Shown piece after piece: positions 9,153 to 18,730 of a stretch of 64,000 nucleotides of DNA. The number at the start of each line of letters is the position of its first letter. Position 1 is the stretch's first letter. Under the pieces are notes generated by a model. It was given only the letters and a program-made list of their open reading frames with translations, was not told the origin of the DNA and did no database searches. The position numbers and the translations under genes were made by a program. Origin of the DNA: Ruegeria sp. Ofav3-42 (GTDB lineage: Bacteria; Pseudomonadota; Alphaproteobacteria; Rhodobacterales; Rhodobacteraceae). The stretch is taken from contig NZ_JAKRGB010000004.1 of NCBI RefSeq assembly GCF_022347725.1, positions 186,001 to 250,000 of the forward strand, in the 5' to 3' direction.

Positions 9153-10817
9153 ATGGTACAGAATAACAAGGTATTGACCGTTTCTTATGGAACCTTCTCC
9201 TGCACATTGGAAGGTTTTGATGATTCATTCGAAACGATGAAAGCCATTGCCGAATACTTCCGTGATCTTGCTGCCGATGATCGTTACTTCGGCTCAGAGC
9301 CCCCGCAGCCGGACGCCGAAATGCTGACACGGATCGCGCAGCGCGACGCCTCAAAACACGTTGAAGCCAGCCAGAGCGACTCGGGCCTGCTGCTGCGCGC
9401 TAGTCAGCAAGCCGCTGCGCCCACCACCGCGGCGGTACCGACGGCCGCACAACCCGAACCAACGCACCTCAGCAACACGCCACCTGCTCAGGGGTCTTCG
9501 TCCTTCTTTGCCGATGCCGAGCCGGTCGAAAATGCCCCCCCCCCTGCGGCGGACAGCATCGCTGCCAAACTGCAGCGCATCCGCGCCGTCGTTTCGCATT
9601 CCGAGGAAAACTCGGTCGTTTATGCCGAAGACGAAGAAACAAACCTGGTCAACCAACCGGCCGCCCCCATGGACGCAGTCGCAGCCGCTTTTGAGGCTGG
9701 CTCGCTCGATTCCTCGGATCTGACCGATACGGCCGAGGCAAAAATTGAAGACGCCGTGGAAGCGGTAACAGAGGCGACGACTTCGGCGGTCGCAGCGGAA
9801 GACACCGATGACACCATCACCTCGCCGGAACCTGAGGCAAAGGCTGAAGAAGACGACACCGTCGAGGAGTCAATTGAACCGGCCCAACCGGTCGCAATGG
9901 GTTTGGATACCGAATACGAAGATCAGGAGGAAACACCCTCTCCTTCCGTTCTGTTCACTGATCTTGAGGAAAGCACAGACACGGATGAGCCCGGCAACAT
10001 CCTGGGCGAAGAGGCCGAGGATGTGCAGACCGACGAGGTCACCGAAACCAGGGACGGCTACCTGACCGCTGAGGATGAGACGAATGTACTCAGCGAAATC
10101 TCGAAGGTTGAAGCCACAATGGAAAATCTTGCGCCGCAATCCTCGCCCGACGAGACCGCCCTGGATCAGGATATGTCGCGTCTGATGGACAAGGCAGACG
10201 TTCAAATGGACGATCCTGCCACTAACAAGCAGCGCGAAACCTATTCGCATCTGCGTTCGGCCGTTGCCGCGACCGAAGCTGAACGCGCAGGTCAAGGCAA
10301 GGCAGATGATGAAACAAACGAAAGCGGCTATCGCGGTGATCTGACGTCGGTCGTCAGCCCGCGTCGCCCAGAAATCCAAGTCACCAGCATGCGCCCGCAG
10401 TCGGATACCTCGTCCCCGCTGAAGTTGGTGGCGGAACAGCGCATAGACACCAATGAGCAAGACGCCGGACCAGTGACCCCTCGCCGCGTGACCGCGAAGA
10501 CTGAAGAGGAGGAGGAGACCAGCGAGGAAGGTGGTTTTGCCCAATTCGCTCAGGAGCAAGGCGCCCAGTCGCTGCCTGACCTTTTGGAAGCTGCCGCAGC
10601 GTACTTGTCGTTCATCGAAGGTCAGGAACAGTTTTCGCGCCCACAGCTGATGAACAAGATCCGCTCGCTCAAGCAGGACGACTTCAATCGCGAAGAAAGC
10701 CTGCGCTCTTTCGGTCAACTGCTGCGGGACGGCAAGATCGAGAAAGCCGGTGGCGGTCGTTTTGCGGCATCCACGCAGATCGGGTTCCGCCCCGATGATG
10801 AGCGCGCCGTAGGGTAA
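9153..10817 (+). CDS. Large acidic protein of unknown function
   Basis: 554 residues with three parts. The N-terminal about 50 residues (MVQNNKVLTVSYGTFSCTLE onward, including AIAEYFRDLAADDRYFG) look folded and conserved. The long middle (about 75-440) is Ala/Glu/Asp/Thr-rich, strongly acidic and probably disordered. The last about 90 residues (from EEGGFAQFAQEQG to IGFRPDDE) look like a second folded domain with repeated Leu/Phe helices. There is no signal peptide or membrane segment, so it should be cytoplasmic. AGAGGAC at 9137 fits the ATG at 9153 rather than the GTG at 9144. A strong terminator follows. I recognise a Rhodobacteraceae-type conserved protein but no function. Confidence 0.85.
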   Translation: MVQNNKVLTVSYGTFSCTLEGFDDSFETMKAIAEYFRDLAADDRYFGSEPPQPDAEMLTRIAQRDASKHVEASQSDSGLLLRASQQAAAPTTAAVPTAAQPEPTHLSNTPPAQGSSSFFADAEPVENAPPPAADSIAAKLQRIRAVVSHSEENSVVYAEDEETNLVNQPAAPMDAVAAAFEAGSLDSSDLTDTAEAKIEDAVEAVTEATTSAVAAEDTDDTITSPEPEAKAEEDDTVEESIEPAQPVAMGLDTEYEDQEETPSPSVLFTDLEESTDTDEPGNILGEEAEDVQTDEVTETRDGYLTAEDETNVLSEISKVEATMENLAPQSSPDETALDQDMSRLMDKADVQMDDPATNKQRETYSHLRSAVAATEAERAGQGKADDETNESGYRGDLTSVVSPRRPEIQVTSMRPQSDTSSPLKLVAEQRIDTNEQDAGPVTPRRVTAKTEEEEETSEEGGFAQFAQEQGAQSLPDLLEAAAAYLSFIEGQEQFSRPQLMNKIRSLKQDDFNREESLRSFGQLLRDGKIEKAGGGRFAASTQIGFRPDDERAVG

Positions 10818-10840
10818 CCACTCACGACACTCCAAGTTCA

Positions 10841-10871
10841 GGGGCCGAGGATAACCTTCGGCCCCTTTTTT
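10841..10871 (+). terminator. Rho-independent terminator after the acidic protein
   Basis: An 8-bp stem GGGGCCGA/TCGGCCCC (10841-10848 with 10858-10865) encloses a 9-base loop and is followed by six T. It sits 23 bases after the stop codon. Confidence 0.93.
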
Positions 10872-11002
10872 GTGCGCCTTGGTCAAATAGCCGTAGGGAA
10901 GCTGAACCCGCTTACCTGTCACCTATGCTGCGCCGCAGAAAAATAGTAAGATCGATAAGGTATGAGTTTCCCTGATACCCATGTTCAAGCAGAGGCCGAG
11001 CC

Positions 11003-11566
11003 ATGTATGAACTACCAATCCGACGCCTGCGAATTTTCGACAAACCCAAAATAATCAGCCACTTTAGAAACCTGGACCAGGAAACCCTGAAATCGCGTTT
11101 CGGTATCCCAGTCGGTCCGGAATTCGTTGAATTCTACCTGTCCGGGTTGTTTGACAACGCCACTTTGGTCTTCGGTGCACTCCCCGATTCCCACTTGCGC
11201 GGAGTGGGAGAGTTACACATCGTTCCCGACAGCCGAAACAGCGTGGCCGAGGCGGCATTTACCGTTGAACCCGCATGGCAGGATCAAGGGGTCGGCGATG
11301 CTCTGTTATCGCGGATCATAACAGCCGCTCGCAACCGCAGGGTACGTGAAGTCCACATGCTGTGCCTGGCTACAAACCAGAAGATGCGGCGGCTGGCGCT
11401 GAAACACAAAGCAGATCTCAACCTCATCACCGGCCAGGTAGAGGCAACCGTAGCCGCCCCCTGGCCCACCCCTTTCAGCCTGGCCGAAGAGATTTCGGGT
11501 GAATATCACGCGATGGCCCGGGCCATCCTAAGCTGGCCGCAAACTGAGGCGGAGGATGTGGGATGA
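11003..11566 (+). CDS. GNAT-family N-acetyltransferase
   Basis: 187 residues. The central part has the GNAT core: AEAAFTVEPAWQDQGVGDAL, in which QDQGVG is the acetyl-CoA-binding Q/R-x-x-G-x-G motif, followed by a helix and VREVHMLCLATNQKMRRLA. The substrate is unknown. It is a monocistronic plus-strand gene whose 3' end converges on the DUF2842 gene at 11578. Confidence 0.88.
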   Translation: MYELPIRRLRIFDKPKIISHFRNLDQETLKSRFGIPVGPEFVEFYLSGLFDNATLVFGALPDSHLRGVGELHIVPDSRNSVAEAAFTVEPAWQDQGVGDALLSRIITAARNRRVREVHMLCLATNQKMRRLALKHKADLNLITGQVEATVAAPWPTPFSLAEEISGEYHAMARAILSWPQTEAEDVG

Positions 11567-11577
11567 AGAAAACCGGA

Positions 11578-11820
11578 TCAGTCCTGCGACTGATCCGGAT
11601 CTTCTTTTCCGACGCCCTTGAACACGAATTTGAAGGGCAAGGCCCACAAAACGCCCAAGACAACGTAAACCAGAAGTTCCAACCAGATCGGCGGACGGTC
11701 GAGCCAGTTCACGACCGTCACCACCGCCACAATATACAGCGGCAGACCAATCAGCAGCAGCAGCAAAGACCAGCGACGGCGCGCCTTGTAGCTGAGGCCG
11801 CTATTCTGCCCCTCGCCCAT
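11578..11820 (-). CDS. DUF2842 small membrane protein
   Basis: 80 residues with two membrane helices (about 17-38 and 48-68) and a charged tail. This matches DUF2842, a small alphaproteobacterial membrane family of unknown function. The ATG at 11820 overlaps the purA stop by one base (TGATG), so it is translationally coupled to purA. An in-frame extension to 11895 lies inside purA and is not likely. Confidence 0.88.
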   Translation of the reverse strand: MGEGQNSGLSYKARRRWSLLLLLIGLPLYIVAVVTVVNWLDRPPIWLELLVYVVLGVLWALPFKFVFKGVGKEDPDQSQD

Positions 11821-13115
11821 CAGTCGGCAAACGGGTCCGTCACCAGAATGGTGTCGTCCCGCTCCGGGCTGGTGGATAGCAATGCGACCGGGCATTCGAT
11901 CAGTTCTTCGACGCGGCGCACATATTTGATGGCGTTTGCGGGCAGATCCGCCCAGCTGCGCGCACCTTCGGTGGATTCGCTCCAGCCCGGCATTTCTTCG
12001 TAGATCGGTGTGCAGCGGGCTTGCTGATCCGCCGCAGTCGGAAGATAATCCAGACGCTCACCATCCAGCTCGTAACCGACGCAGATCTTCAGGGTCTCGA
12101 ATCCGTCCAGAACGTCCAGCTTGGTCAGCGAAATTCCGTTCACGCCGCTGGTCGCACAGGTCTGGCGCACGAGGCAGGCGTCGAACCAGCCACAGCGGCG
12201 CTTACGGCCCGTAGTGGTTCCGAACTCGTGCCCACGTTCACCGAGGCGTTGACCGTTGTCATCATCCAACTCGGTCGGGAACGGCCCCTCACCCACTCGG
12301 GTTGTGTAGGCTTTAACGATGCCCAGAACGAAATCGATGGAACCCGGGCCGATGCCGACGCCCGTGGATGCCTGACCCGCGATGACATTCGACGACGTCA
12401 CAAATGGGTACGTACCGAAATCAATATCCAGCAAAGCGCCCTGCGCGCCTTCGAACAGGATACGCTTGCCGGCTTTGCGCTTTTCGTTCAGCACTTTCCA
12501 GACTGGAGCGGCGAAGGGCAGGATTTCGGCCGCAATTTCTTTCAGCTGAGCGATCAACGCGTCCCGGTCGACCGGTTCAATGCCCAGACCTTTGCGCAGG
12601 GGGTCGTGGTGCTGCAGCGCGCGATCGACACGCGCCTCAAGTGTCGCTTCATCCGCAAGGTCAGCGACACGTACGGAACGACGTCCGACCTTATCTTCAT
12701 AAGCCGGGCCGATGCCGCGGCCAGTAGTTCCAATTTTGGTGCCCTTGCTGGCGGCTTCTTCGCGGGCACGATCCAGTTCGCCGTGTATAGGCAGGATCAG
12801 AGGGGTGTTTTCCGCAATCATCAGCGTCTCGGGCGAAATATCGACACCCTGCGCCCGAATGGTTCCGATCTCTTTGATCAGGTGCCACGGGTCCAATACG
12901 ACGCCATTGCCGATAACGCTCAGCTTACCTCCGCGTACAACACCCGAGGGCAGCGCGTGCAGTTTGTAAACCTCACCGTCGATAACCAGTGTATGACCGG
13001 CGTTATGTCCGCCCTGAAAGCGTGCAATCACGTCTGCCCGCTCGCTAAGCCAGTCGACGATCTTGCCTTTTCCTTCGTCACCCCACTGGGCGCCGACAAC
13101 AACCACATTGGCCAT
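11820..13115 (-). CDS. purA: Adenylosuccinate synthetase
   Basis: Condenses IMP and aspartate with GTP in AMP synthesis. The 431-residue protein has the N-terminal [11 protein letters not shown] phosphate loop, GGHNAGHT with the catalytic His, [14 protein letters not shown], and the C-terminal [14 protein letters not shown] and LTKLDVLDG segments. It is full length. The DUF2842 gene follows with a one-base overlap. Confidence 0.97.
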   Translation of the reverse strand: MANVVVVGAQWGDEGKGKIVDWLSERADVIARFQGGHNAGHTLVIDGEVYKLHALPSGVVRGGKLSVIGNGVVLDPWHLIKEIGTIRAQGVDISPETLMIAENTPLILPIHGELDRAREEAASKGTKIGTTGRGIGPAYEDKVGRRSVRVADLADEATLEARVDRALQHHDPLRKGLGIEPVDRDALIAQLKEIAAEILPFAAPVWKVLNEKRKAGKRILFEGAQGALLDIDFGTYPFVTSSNVIAGQASTGVGIGPGSIDFVLGIVKAYTTRVGEGPFPTELDDDNGQRLGERGHEFGTTTGRKRRCGWFDACLVRQTCATSGVNGISLTKLDVLDGFETLKICVGYELDGERLDYLPTAADQQARCTPIYEEMPGWSESTEGARSWADLPANAIKYVRRVEELIECPVALLSTSPERDDTILVTDPFAD

Positions 13116-13203
13116 ATCAGGTCCTTTTGCGCTGAGTAATCAAACTCGGCTCGTATAACGGGGGGAAAGCGGCAGGGAAACCGGTAATTCGACGCATGCT
13201 GCG

Positions 13204-13328
13204 ATCGTGCTTCGCACGATGCCTCCGGCGGAGGTATTTTTGGCCAGATGAAGCCCGGATCCCTTGTTCATCTGGCTGAAAGTACCTCGGGGGAGTCGCC
13301 CGCAAGGGCGGCGGGGGCAGAGCCCCCC
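13204..13328. repeat. Composite intergenic palindromic element
   Basis: The 213-base gap between the nitrile hydratase operon and purA is packed with palindromes. There is a 7-bp hairpin at 13204-13220, cctcc-ggc-ggagg at 13222-13234, and two inverted 21-base arms (aggtatttttggccagatgaa at about 13232-13252 and its near complement at 13267-13287, with 3 mismatches, all wobble-compatible). Then come gccc-gcaa-gggc (13298-13309) and ggggg-c-aga-g-ccccc (13313-13327). A related copy lies at 60884-60916. It looks like a REP-type element and may stop transcription leaving the nitrile hydratase genes. Confidence 0.75.
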
Positions 13329-13663
13329 TACGCGTCGGCCAATCGCACTGGCTGCCCGTGGGGCGTTGTCAGATAAGCCTCTTCCCATCTATCGCGCAGT
13401 TGGCTGACATCATCGGAGGCTGCTGTTCCCTGCTCGGCCAACAGAGCTTCGAGCGTTTCAAGCCACGCGAAAAAGTAGTCGTCGCCGCCATTCAGTTCGC
13501 GGCGCAGCCCGTGGCGTTTCAGAGTAGCCGAAAACCGGGCTGCCCAGTCCGACCAGTCCAATCGCCCGGCCTCATTCAACGCAACCGTCACGGCGAATAC
13601 CTGCGCGTGCCACGGCTCAGCGAAAACTGGTTCGGGGGCGGTATGGCTAAGGCAACTGCTCAT
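13328..13663 (-). CDS. Nitrile hydratase accessory protein
   Basis: 111 residues similar to the N-terminal part of the nitrile hydratase beta subunit (PVFAEPWHAQVFAVTVAL matches [15 protein letters not shown] in the beta subunit). Proteins of this type are activators that assist cobalt insertion in Co-type nitrile hydratases. The ATG at 13663 overlaps the beta-subunit stop in an ATGA, making it the third gene of a coupled alpha-beta-accessory operon. Confidence 0.88.
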   Translation of the reverse strand: MSSCLSHTAPEPVFAEPWHAQVFAVTVALNEAGRLDWSDWAARFSATLKRHGLRRELNGGDDYFFAWLETLEALLAEQGTAASDDVSQLRDRWEEAYLTTPHGQPVRLADA

Positions 13664-14337
13664 GCGGGCTCCAGGTAGCTTTGCCAGAGGTCCAGAACCA
13701 CTTCGTCCTTTGGGTGTTCGGGATTTGCCCAAAGCTCGGATGCGGGGAAAACCACGGCATATAGCGGCTCGGGTGCTTCGCCTAACCTATGCGCGCTTGA
13801 GTCCGGCAACACATGCGCTCCATGCACCATGAGTATGCGCCCTTGCGCTCCGGCGGCATACATGGGCAACCGGGTGTGCCCGCCGTCGACAAAGCGGTTT
13901 GCTGCCCGGCGCGCTGTCACAACAAGTTGCCCAACTTCGAATTTCACCGGCACGTCCGACGGGCGATCTGCAGGTCCGCCGCTGGCCAATACACCGGCCA
14001 CGGCTTCAGCCTTCAAAGCTCGGCTTGCCAGCGGGTGGTCGTCGTCACTGGTGCCTCCCCGCAGGTCCTCTTCGGTTAGCACACCGGATTCGACCAACAG
14101 ATCGGCCAGAGCTGAAATCCACTTCTCGTAATATGAGAACCGCGTGTAATCCTTGGGCGACAGACGCTCGCGCGCGTGACGTTTTACATCGATATTCCAC
14201 TGACCCAACGAGTCCGCAGCCACCGTCACTGCCAGCGCTCTAGCGTGCCAATCTTCTGCGAAGTTCGGAGCGTCTTCGGGCTCAGGGCATACAGGCCCGT
14301 CGCCGAACCGCCCGCCCATATCATGTACGCGGGTCAT
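13660..14337 (-). CDS. nthB: Nitrile hydratase beta subunit
   Basis: 225 residues. It starts [16 protein letters not shown], typical of nitrile hydratase beta chains, and has the helical N-terminal half ([20 protein letters not shown]) and the C-terminal SH3-like beta barrel ([20 protein letters not shown]). With the alpha chain it hydrates nitriles to amides. Its ATG overlaps the alpha-subunit stop (ATGA at 14334-14337). Confidence 0.94.
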   Translation of the reverse strand: MTRVHDMGGRFGDGPVCPEPEDAPNFAEDWHARALAVTVAADSLGQWNIDVKRHARERLSPKDYTRFSYYEKWISALADLLVESGVLTEEDLRGGTSDDDHPLASRALKAEAVAGVLASGGPADRPSDVPVKFEVGQLVVTARRAANRFVDGGHTRLPMYAAGAQGRILMVHGAHVLPDSSAHRLGEAPEPLYAVVFPASELWANPEHPKDEVVLDLWQSYLEPA

Positions 14338-14948
14338 GTCGGCACCTTTGGCAATCCGGTGCCGATCATGCTGTCGCGGGTAACCAGATCGGCCAATTCC
14401 TCTTCGCTGAGGTCATCTGTCGCCTCGGGGCGCATCGGGAGAACGAGGTACCGAACCTCGGCCGTCGAATCCCATACACGAACAGAAGTCTCTGCAGGCA
14501 AGCTCACTCCGAACTCCGCCAGCACTTTACGCGGCTCACGCACGGCCCGGGCGCGGTAGGCGTCGGATTTGTACCAACCTGGTGGAATGCCCAGCAGCGG
14601 CCATGGGTAGCAACTACACAAGGTGCACACGACCATATTGTGCTGTTTGGGAGTATTCTCGACCACGACCATGTGTTCGCCCTGGCGCCCAAAATAGCCA
14701 AGATCCGCAACGACTGGCGTGGCATCTTTGAGCAGAGCTGCCTTGAAGTCCGGATCAACCCAAGCCTTTGCGACAACGCGCGCGCCATTCTGGGGGCCGA
14801 TCTTATTCTGATAGGTATCAATAATCTCATCCAGCGCCGCCGGATCGATCAGACCTTTGCGGGTCAGAATCGTTTCCAACGCCTTGACGCGAAGTGCTGG
14901 ATCCGGCGGTAAAAGGGCGTGCGGGTGGTCATGATCGTCATGTGGCAT
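14334..14948 (-). CDS. nthA: Nitrile hydratase alpha subunit, cobalt type
   Basis: 204 residues from ATG 14948 (an in-frame GTG at 14972 is also possible). The metal site is VCTLCSC, with ligands C108, C111, S112 and C113; Thr in the second position is the mark of cobalt rather than iron enzymes. The N-terminus has a His/Asp-rich stretch. It heads an operon of alpha, beta and accessory genes with overlapping ends, and is divergent from secG with only about 150 bases between them. Confidence 0.95.
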   Translation of the reverse strand: MPHDDHDHPHALLPPDPALRVKALETILTRKGLIDPAALDEIIDTYQNKIGPQNGARVVAKAWVDPDFKAALLKDATPVVADLGYFGRQGEHMVVVENTPKQHNMVVCTLCSCYPWPLLGIPPGWYKSDAYRARAVREPRKVLAEFGVSLPAETSVRVWDSTAEVRYLVLPMRPEATDDLSEEELADLVTRDSMIGTGLPKVPT

Positions 14949-15098
14949 GGCCGCAGCCTGCGCGAGGTTCACCCTTGCTGTCCAGTGCCTTTGCCGTGAT
15001 CTGGAACATCACCGGTCTTGATGCCAACTCCTCCCTTGCCCCCGATGGCAAACTTGCATAGATACCACGCGATACACGCCACGCTGTACAGGAACACC

Positions 15099-15464
15099 AT
15101 GGAAAACGTCGTTCTCATCATCCACCTCCTCCTGGCCCTGGGCCTGATTGCCGTTGTTCTGATGCAGCGGTCCGAAGGCGGTGGCCTTGGCATGGGTGGC
15201 GGTGGCGGCGGTGCCATGACCGGTCGCGCGGCAGCGACTGCTCTGGGCAAGGTGACCTGGATTCTGGCCGCATGTTTCATCGTGACTTCGATCACGCTGA
15301 CCATTCTGGCCGCACAGAAGTCCTCGGGCAGCTCGGTGATCGACCGTTTGGGCGTTCCGGCCCCGGCACCGACCGAGGAAAGCACTCCGGCGGTTCCGTC
15401 GGCTGATGATCTGCTGCCTCCGGCAGAGGGCGACAACGCGCCGCTGATCCCGCAGGCCAACTGA
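15099..15464 (+). CDS. secG: Preprotein translocase subunit SecG
   Basis: 121 residues. There are two membrane helices (about 2-20 and 52-72) separated by a Gly-rich loop (EGGGLGMGGGGGGAM), the standard SecG layout, then an Ala/Pro/Asp-rich tail. SecG is the non-essential third subunit of the SecYEG channel. AGGAACACC precedes the ATG at 15099. pyrG follows on the same strand, a common neighbour in alphaproteobacteria. Confidence 0.95.
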   Translation: MENVVLIIHLLLALGLIAVVLMQRSEGGGLGMGGGGGGAMTGRAAATALGKVTWILAACFIVTSITLTILAAQKSSGSSVIDRLGVPAPAPTEESTPAVPSADDLLPPAEGDNAPLIPQAN

Positions 15465-15517
15465 TCCACAAAACCTAGAAACCTGAAAGAGGACTGCAAC
15501 AGCATCTTGCGGTTCTC

Positions 15518-15546
15518 TTGCGCTATTGGCGCGAATCCTTTATACG
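15518..15546 (+). promoter_or_regulatory. Possible sigma-70-type promoter before pyrG
   Basis: TTGCGC (15518-15523), a 17-base spacer, then TATACG (15541-15546), placed 77 bases before the pyrG ATG. The transcript would carry a leader with paired tcccgtga (15552-15559) and tcacggga (15603-15610) arms, enclosing a smaller cggtt/aaccg hairpin. This rests on sequence likeness only. Confidence 0.4.
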
Positions 15547-15622
15547 TGAAGTCCCGTGATGCAGCGGTTTTTCGGAACCGTCGGGCAGCTGATTTTGACG
15601 TCTCACGGGAGCAGCCGAAAAC

Positions 15623-17266
15623 ATGGCGCGTTTTATTTTCATCACTGGTGGTGTTGTTTCGTCCTTGGGCAAAGGACTGGCTTCGGCGGCTTTGGGCGCG
15701 CTGTTGCAGGCCCGGGGATATTCGGTGCGTCTGCGCAAGCTGGACCCCTATCTGAACGTCGATCCCGGCACGATGTCGCCGTTCGAACATGGCGAAGTGT
15801 TCGTGACCGATGACGGGGCCGAGACCGATCTGGACCTTGGCCACTATGAACGTTTCACGGGTGTGGCCGCGCGCAAGACCGACTCGGTCAGCTCGGGCCG
15901 GATTTATTCCAACGTGCTCGAGAAAGAACGCCGTGGAGATTATCTCGGCAAAACCATTCAGGTGATCCCGCACGTGACCAACGAGATCAAAGATTTCATC
16001 TCCATCGGCGAGGATGAGGTCGATTTCATGCTGTGTGAGATCGGTGGCACCGTGGGCGACATCGAAGGCCTGCCCTTTTTCGAAGCCATCCGTCAGTTCA
16101 GTCAGGACAAGCCACGCGGTCAGTGTATTTTCATGCATCTGACGCTGCTGCCCTACATCAAGGCATCCGGCGAGCTGAAAACCAAGCCGACCCAGCACTC
16201 GGTGAAGGAACTGCGTTCGATCGGTCTGGCCCCCGATATTCTGGTCTGCCGTTCTGAAGGTCCGATCCCGGCCAAAGAGCGTGAAAAACTGGCCTTGTTC
16301 TGTAACGTGCGCCCCGACAGCGTGATTGCGGCTCAGGACCTGTCTACTATCTACGACGCTCCACTGGCCTATCACCGCGAAGGCTTGGACCAGGCGGTTC
16401 TGGACGCGTTCCAGATCAGCCCGGCCCCCAAGCCGGATCTGGCCAAGTGGGAAGACGTCAGCGACCGGATTCACAACGCCGAAGGCGAAGTGAAAGTTGC
16501 CATCGTCGGCAAGTACACCCAGTTGGAAGACGCCTATAAGTCGATTGCCGAGGCGCTGACTCACGGCGGCATGGCCAACCGCGTCAAGGTCAAGGTTGAG
16601 TGGGTCGACGCCGAGATTTTCGACAAAGAAGACGCCGCGCCGCATCTGGAAGGGTTCCACGCAATCCTCGTCCCCGGCGGATTTGGCGAGCGTGGTACCG
16701 AAGGCAAGATTAAGGCGGCGCAATACGCGCGCGAGCACAAGGTGCCCTATCTGGGCATCTGCCTCGGCATGCAGATGGCTGTGATCGAGGCAGCCCGGAA
16801 CGCGGCTGGCATCAAAGAGGCCGGGTCCGAAGAATTCGACCACGAGGCGGGCAAAAAGCGTTTTGAACCCGTTGTTTACCACCTCAAAGAATGGGTGCAG
16901 GGTAACCACAAGGTCGAACGCAAAGTGGGCGACGACAAGGGCGGCACCATGCGTCTGGGCGCATACGATGCCGTGTTGGCCGAAGGTTCGAAAGTGGCCG
17001 AAGTCTATGGTGGCACCAATATCGAGGAACGTCACCGCCACCGCTACGAAGTGGACATCAAGTATCGCGACAAGCTGGAAAAAGCTGGCCTGAACTTCTC
17101 GGGCATGTCCCCTGATGGCCGTCTGCCAGAGATCGTCGAATGGTCGGATCACCCATGGTTCATCGGCGTTCAGTACCACCCGGAACTGAAGTCCAAACCA
17201 TTTGACCCGCACCCCCTGTTCCGCGACTTTGTGCGCGCCGCGAAGGAGACCTCTCGCCTGGTCTGA
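15623..17266 (+). CDS. pyrG: CTP synthase
   Basis: Aminates UTP to CTP using glutamine. The 547-residue protein has the N-terminal synthetase domain ([20 protein letters not shown]-loop, [31 protein letters not shown]) and a C-terminal class I glutamine amidotransferase domain with GGFGERG, the nucleophile Cys in GICLGMQ and a final HPE triad segment. Full length. It lies downstream of secG. Confidence 0.98.
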   Translation: MARFIFITGGVVSSLGKGLASAALGALLQARGYSVRLRKLDPYLNVDPGTMSPFEHGEVFVTDDGAETDLDLGHYERFTGVAARKTDSVSSGRIYSNVLEKERRGDYLGKTIQVIPHVTNEIKDFISIGEDEVDFMLCEIGGTVGDIEGLPFFEAIRQFSQDKPRGQCIFMHLTLLPYIKASGELKTKPTQHSVKELRSIGLAPDILVCRSEGPIPAKEREKLALFCNVRPDSVIAAQDLSTIYDAPLAYHREGLDQAVLDAFQISPAPKPDLAKWEDVSDRIHNAEGEVKVAIVGKYTQLEDAYKSIAEALTHGGMANRVKVKVEWVDAEIFDKEDAAPHLEGFHAILVPGGFGERGTEGKIKAAQYAREHKVPYLGICLGMQMAVIEAARNAAGIKEAGSEEFDHEAGKKRFEPVVYHLKEWVQGNHKVERKVGDDKGGTMRLGAYDAVLAEGSKVAEVYGGTNIEERHRHRYEVDIKYRDKLEKAGLNFSGMSPDGRLPEIVEWSDHPWFIGVQYHPELKSKPFDPHPLFRDFVRAAKETSRLV

Positions 17267-17369
17267 TACCAGTCGAGTCACCGCATTGTGACGGCCTGCG
17301 CGAAAAAATCTGTACGCGTGGGCCGTTTCCACGGTTAACTGTCCTCGGCAACGAGACAGGAGACCGGCC

Positions 17370-18146
17370 ATGACCAACCAGATCACCAACGCAGAAACCT
17401 TTGCGGCCCTGCACAAAAAGGGCGATCCGGTCATCCTCTACAACATCTGGGACGCAGGCAGTGCCGGGGCCGTGCGGGACGCCGGGGCCAAAGCCGTCGC
17501 GACAGGCAGCGCACCGGTGGCAATGGCGCAGGGTTTCAGCGATGGCCAGAACATCCCGATGAACGTTGCCCTGGATAACGCCCGCAGGATCGTGGGCGCC
17601 GTGGACATTCCTGTTACTCTGGATTTCGAGGGCGCATATGCCGAGGACTTCGCGGGAATCATCAGCAATGTCCAAAGCGCACTTGAGACAGGCGTCATTG
17701 GTTTCAATTTTGAAGATCAGGTTGTCGGAACCAAAGACCTGCACGACATCGAAACGCAAGCTGCCCGTGTCAGCGCGATGCGTGAAGGGTGCGACGTTGC
17801 GGGCATCCCTGCCTTCATAAATGCGCGAACGGACATCTTCCTGAAGGCCGCCCCGGAAACGCATGATGAGGCCATGCTGGAGAATGCCATGGCCCGTGCC
17901 AAAGCCTATGCCGATGCAGGTGCCAATGGATTTTTTGCTCCGGGACTTAAAGACGAAAAGATGATCGCACGTCTTTGCGAATCGACCGAGCTGCCGGTGA
18001 ATATCATCGCCTTGCCCGGCACGCCGGATACCGCAACGCTGGCGTCGCTGGGCGTCGCACGGATCAGCTATGGCCCTGTGCCCTACCGGCATATGCTGGG
18101 CTGGTTGCAGCAACAGGCAAAGCAAGCGCTGCAGCAAGGCAATTGA
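17370..18146 (+). CDS. Isocitrate lyase/PEP mutase superfamily enzyme
   Basis: 258 residues of the PEPM/ICL TIM-barrel superfamily. It has DFEGAYAED and GFNFEDQV (metal-binding acids) and NARTDIF. The KKCGH catalytic loop of true isocitrate lyase is absent, so it is one of the short paralogues that act on carboxyvinyl or phosphonate compounds, or are oxaloacetate or methylisocitrate-like lyases; the substrate cannot be assigned. A ribosome site (CAGGAGA) precedes the ATG. It stands alone between pyrG and the TerB-like genes. Confidence 0.85.
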   Translation: MTNQITNAETFAALHKKGDPVILYNIWDAGSAGAVRDAGAKAVATGSAPVAMAQGFSDGQNIPMNVALDNARRIVGAVDIPVTLDFEGAYAEDFAGIISNVQSALETGVIGFNFEDQVVGTKDLHDIETQAARVSAMREGCDVAGIPAFINARTDIFLKAAPETHDEAMLENAMARAKAYADAGANGFFAPGLKDEKMIARLCESTELPVNIIALPGTPDTATLASLGVARISYGPVPYRHMLGWLQQQAKQALQQGN

Positions 18147-18260
18147 TCTTCTATATGATATAATCCTCGACAAGCGAAAACCGGCAAAGTTGTGACCATT
18201 CATGGCTATGACGGGTGGTCAGCGCTTGGCGGTCCACAAAATATGGAATAACCTCGCGGT

Positions 18261-18710
18261 ATGTTGAAAAAATTCCTCCAGGCTTTCCGCCCGCCACAAC
18301 ACGATCATTTACCAGACCCGGATGCCGAGCTGGCGCTGGGTGCTTTGATGGTCCGCGTGGCGCAGGCGGATCGGGATTACAAGCTGGAAGAAATCAGCCT
18401 GATCGATCGCATTCTAGCGCGGCTTTACCAACACAATGCGATCGAGGCTGCCAAGGTTCGGGCCACATGCGAGAAACTACACGCCGCGGCGCCCGAGACC
18501 GACACATTTGGCAAATTGATCCGCGAGACTACCGATCTGCACGAACGTCTGGCCGCTCTGGATGCGTTGTGGGAGGTCGTTCTGGCCGACGGTAACTCGG
18601 ATGAAGGCGAAATGAAGATCGTCGAAGAGGCCCGCATCGCCATGGGTCTGAGCTATAACGACAGTCAGGAAGCACGAAACCGGGTACAAAGGCGCTTGGA
18701 AGAGAAGTAG
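18261..18710 (+). CDS. TerB-like protein, first copy
   Basis: 149 residues, all-helical, with the TerB/DjlA-type acidic motifs MVRVAQADRDYKLEEISLID in the first half and ALWEVVLADGNSDEGE in the second. These acidic loops bind metal in the TerB family. It is a stand-alone TerB domain, not part of a ter operon, so a role in tellurite resistance is not supported. A second copy follows 20 bases later. Confidence 0.85.
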   Translation: MLKKFLQAFRPPQHDHLPDPDAELALGALMVRVAQADRDYKLEEISLIDRILARLYQHNAIEAAKVRATCEKLHAAAPETDTFGKLIRETTDLHERLAALDALWEVVLADGNSDEGEMKIVEEARIAMGLSYNDSQEARNRVQRRLEEK

Positions 18711-18730
18711 TCCCCTTCTATATCTTTCTC

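Noticed and set aside
14969..17434. An 821-codon open frame antisense to pyrG and secG
   Set aside because: It is a shadow of two certain genes on the other strand in high-G+C DNA and has no domain or ribosome site.
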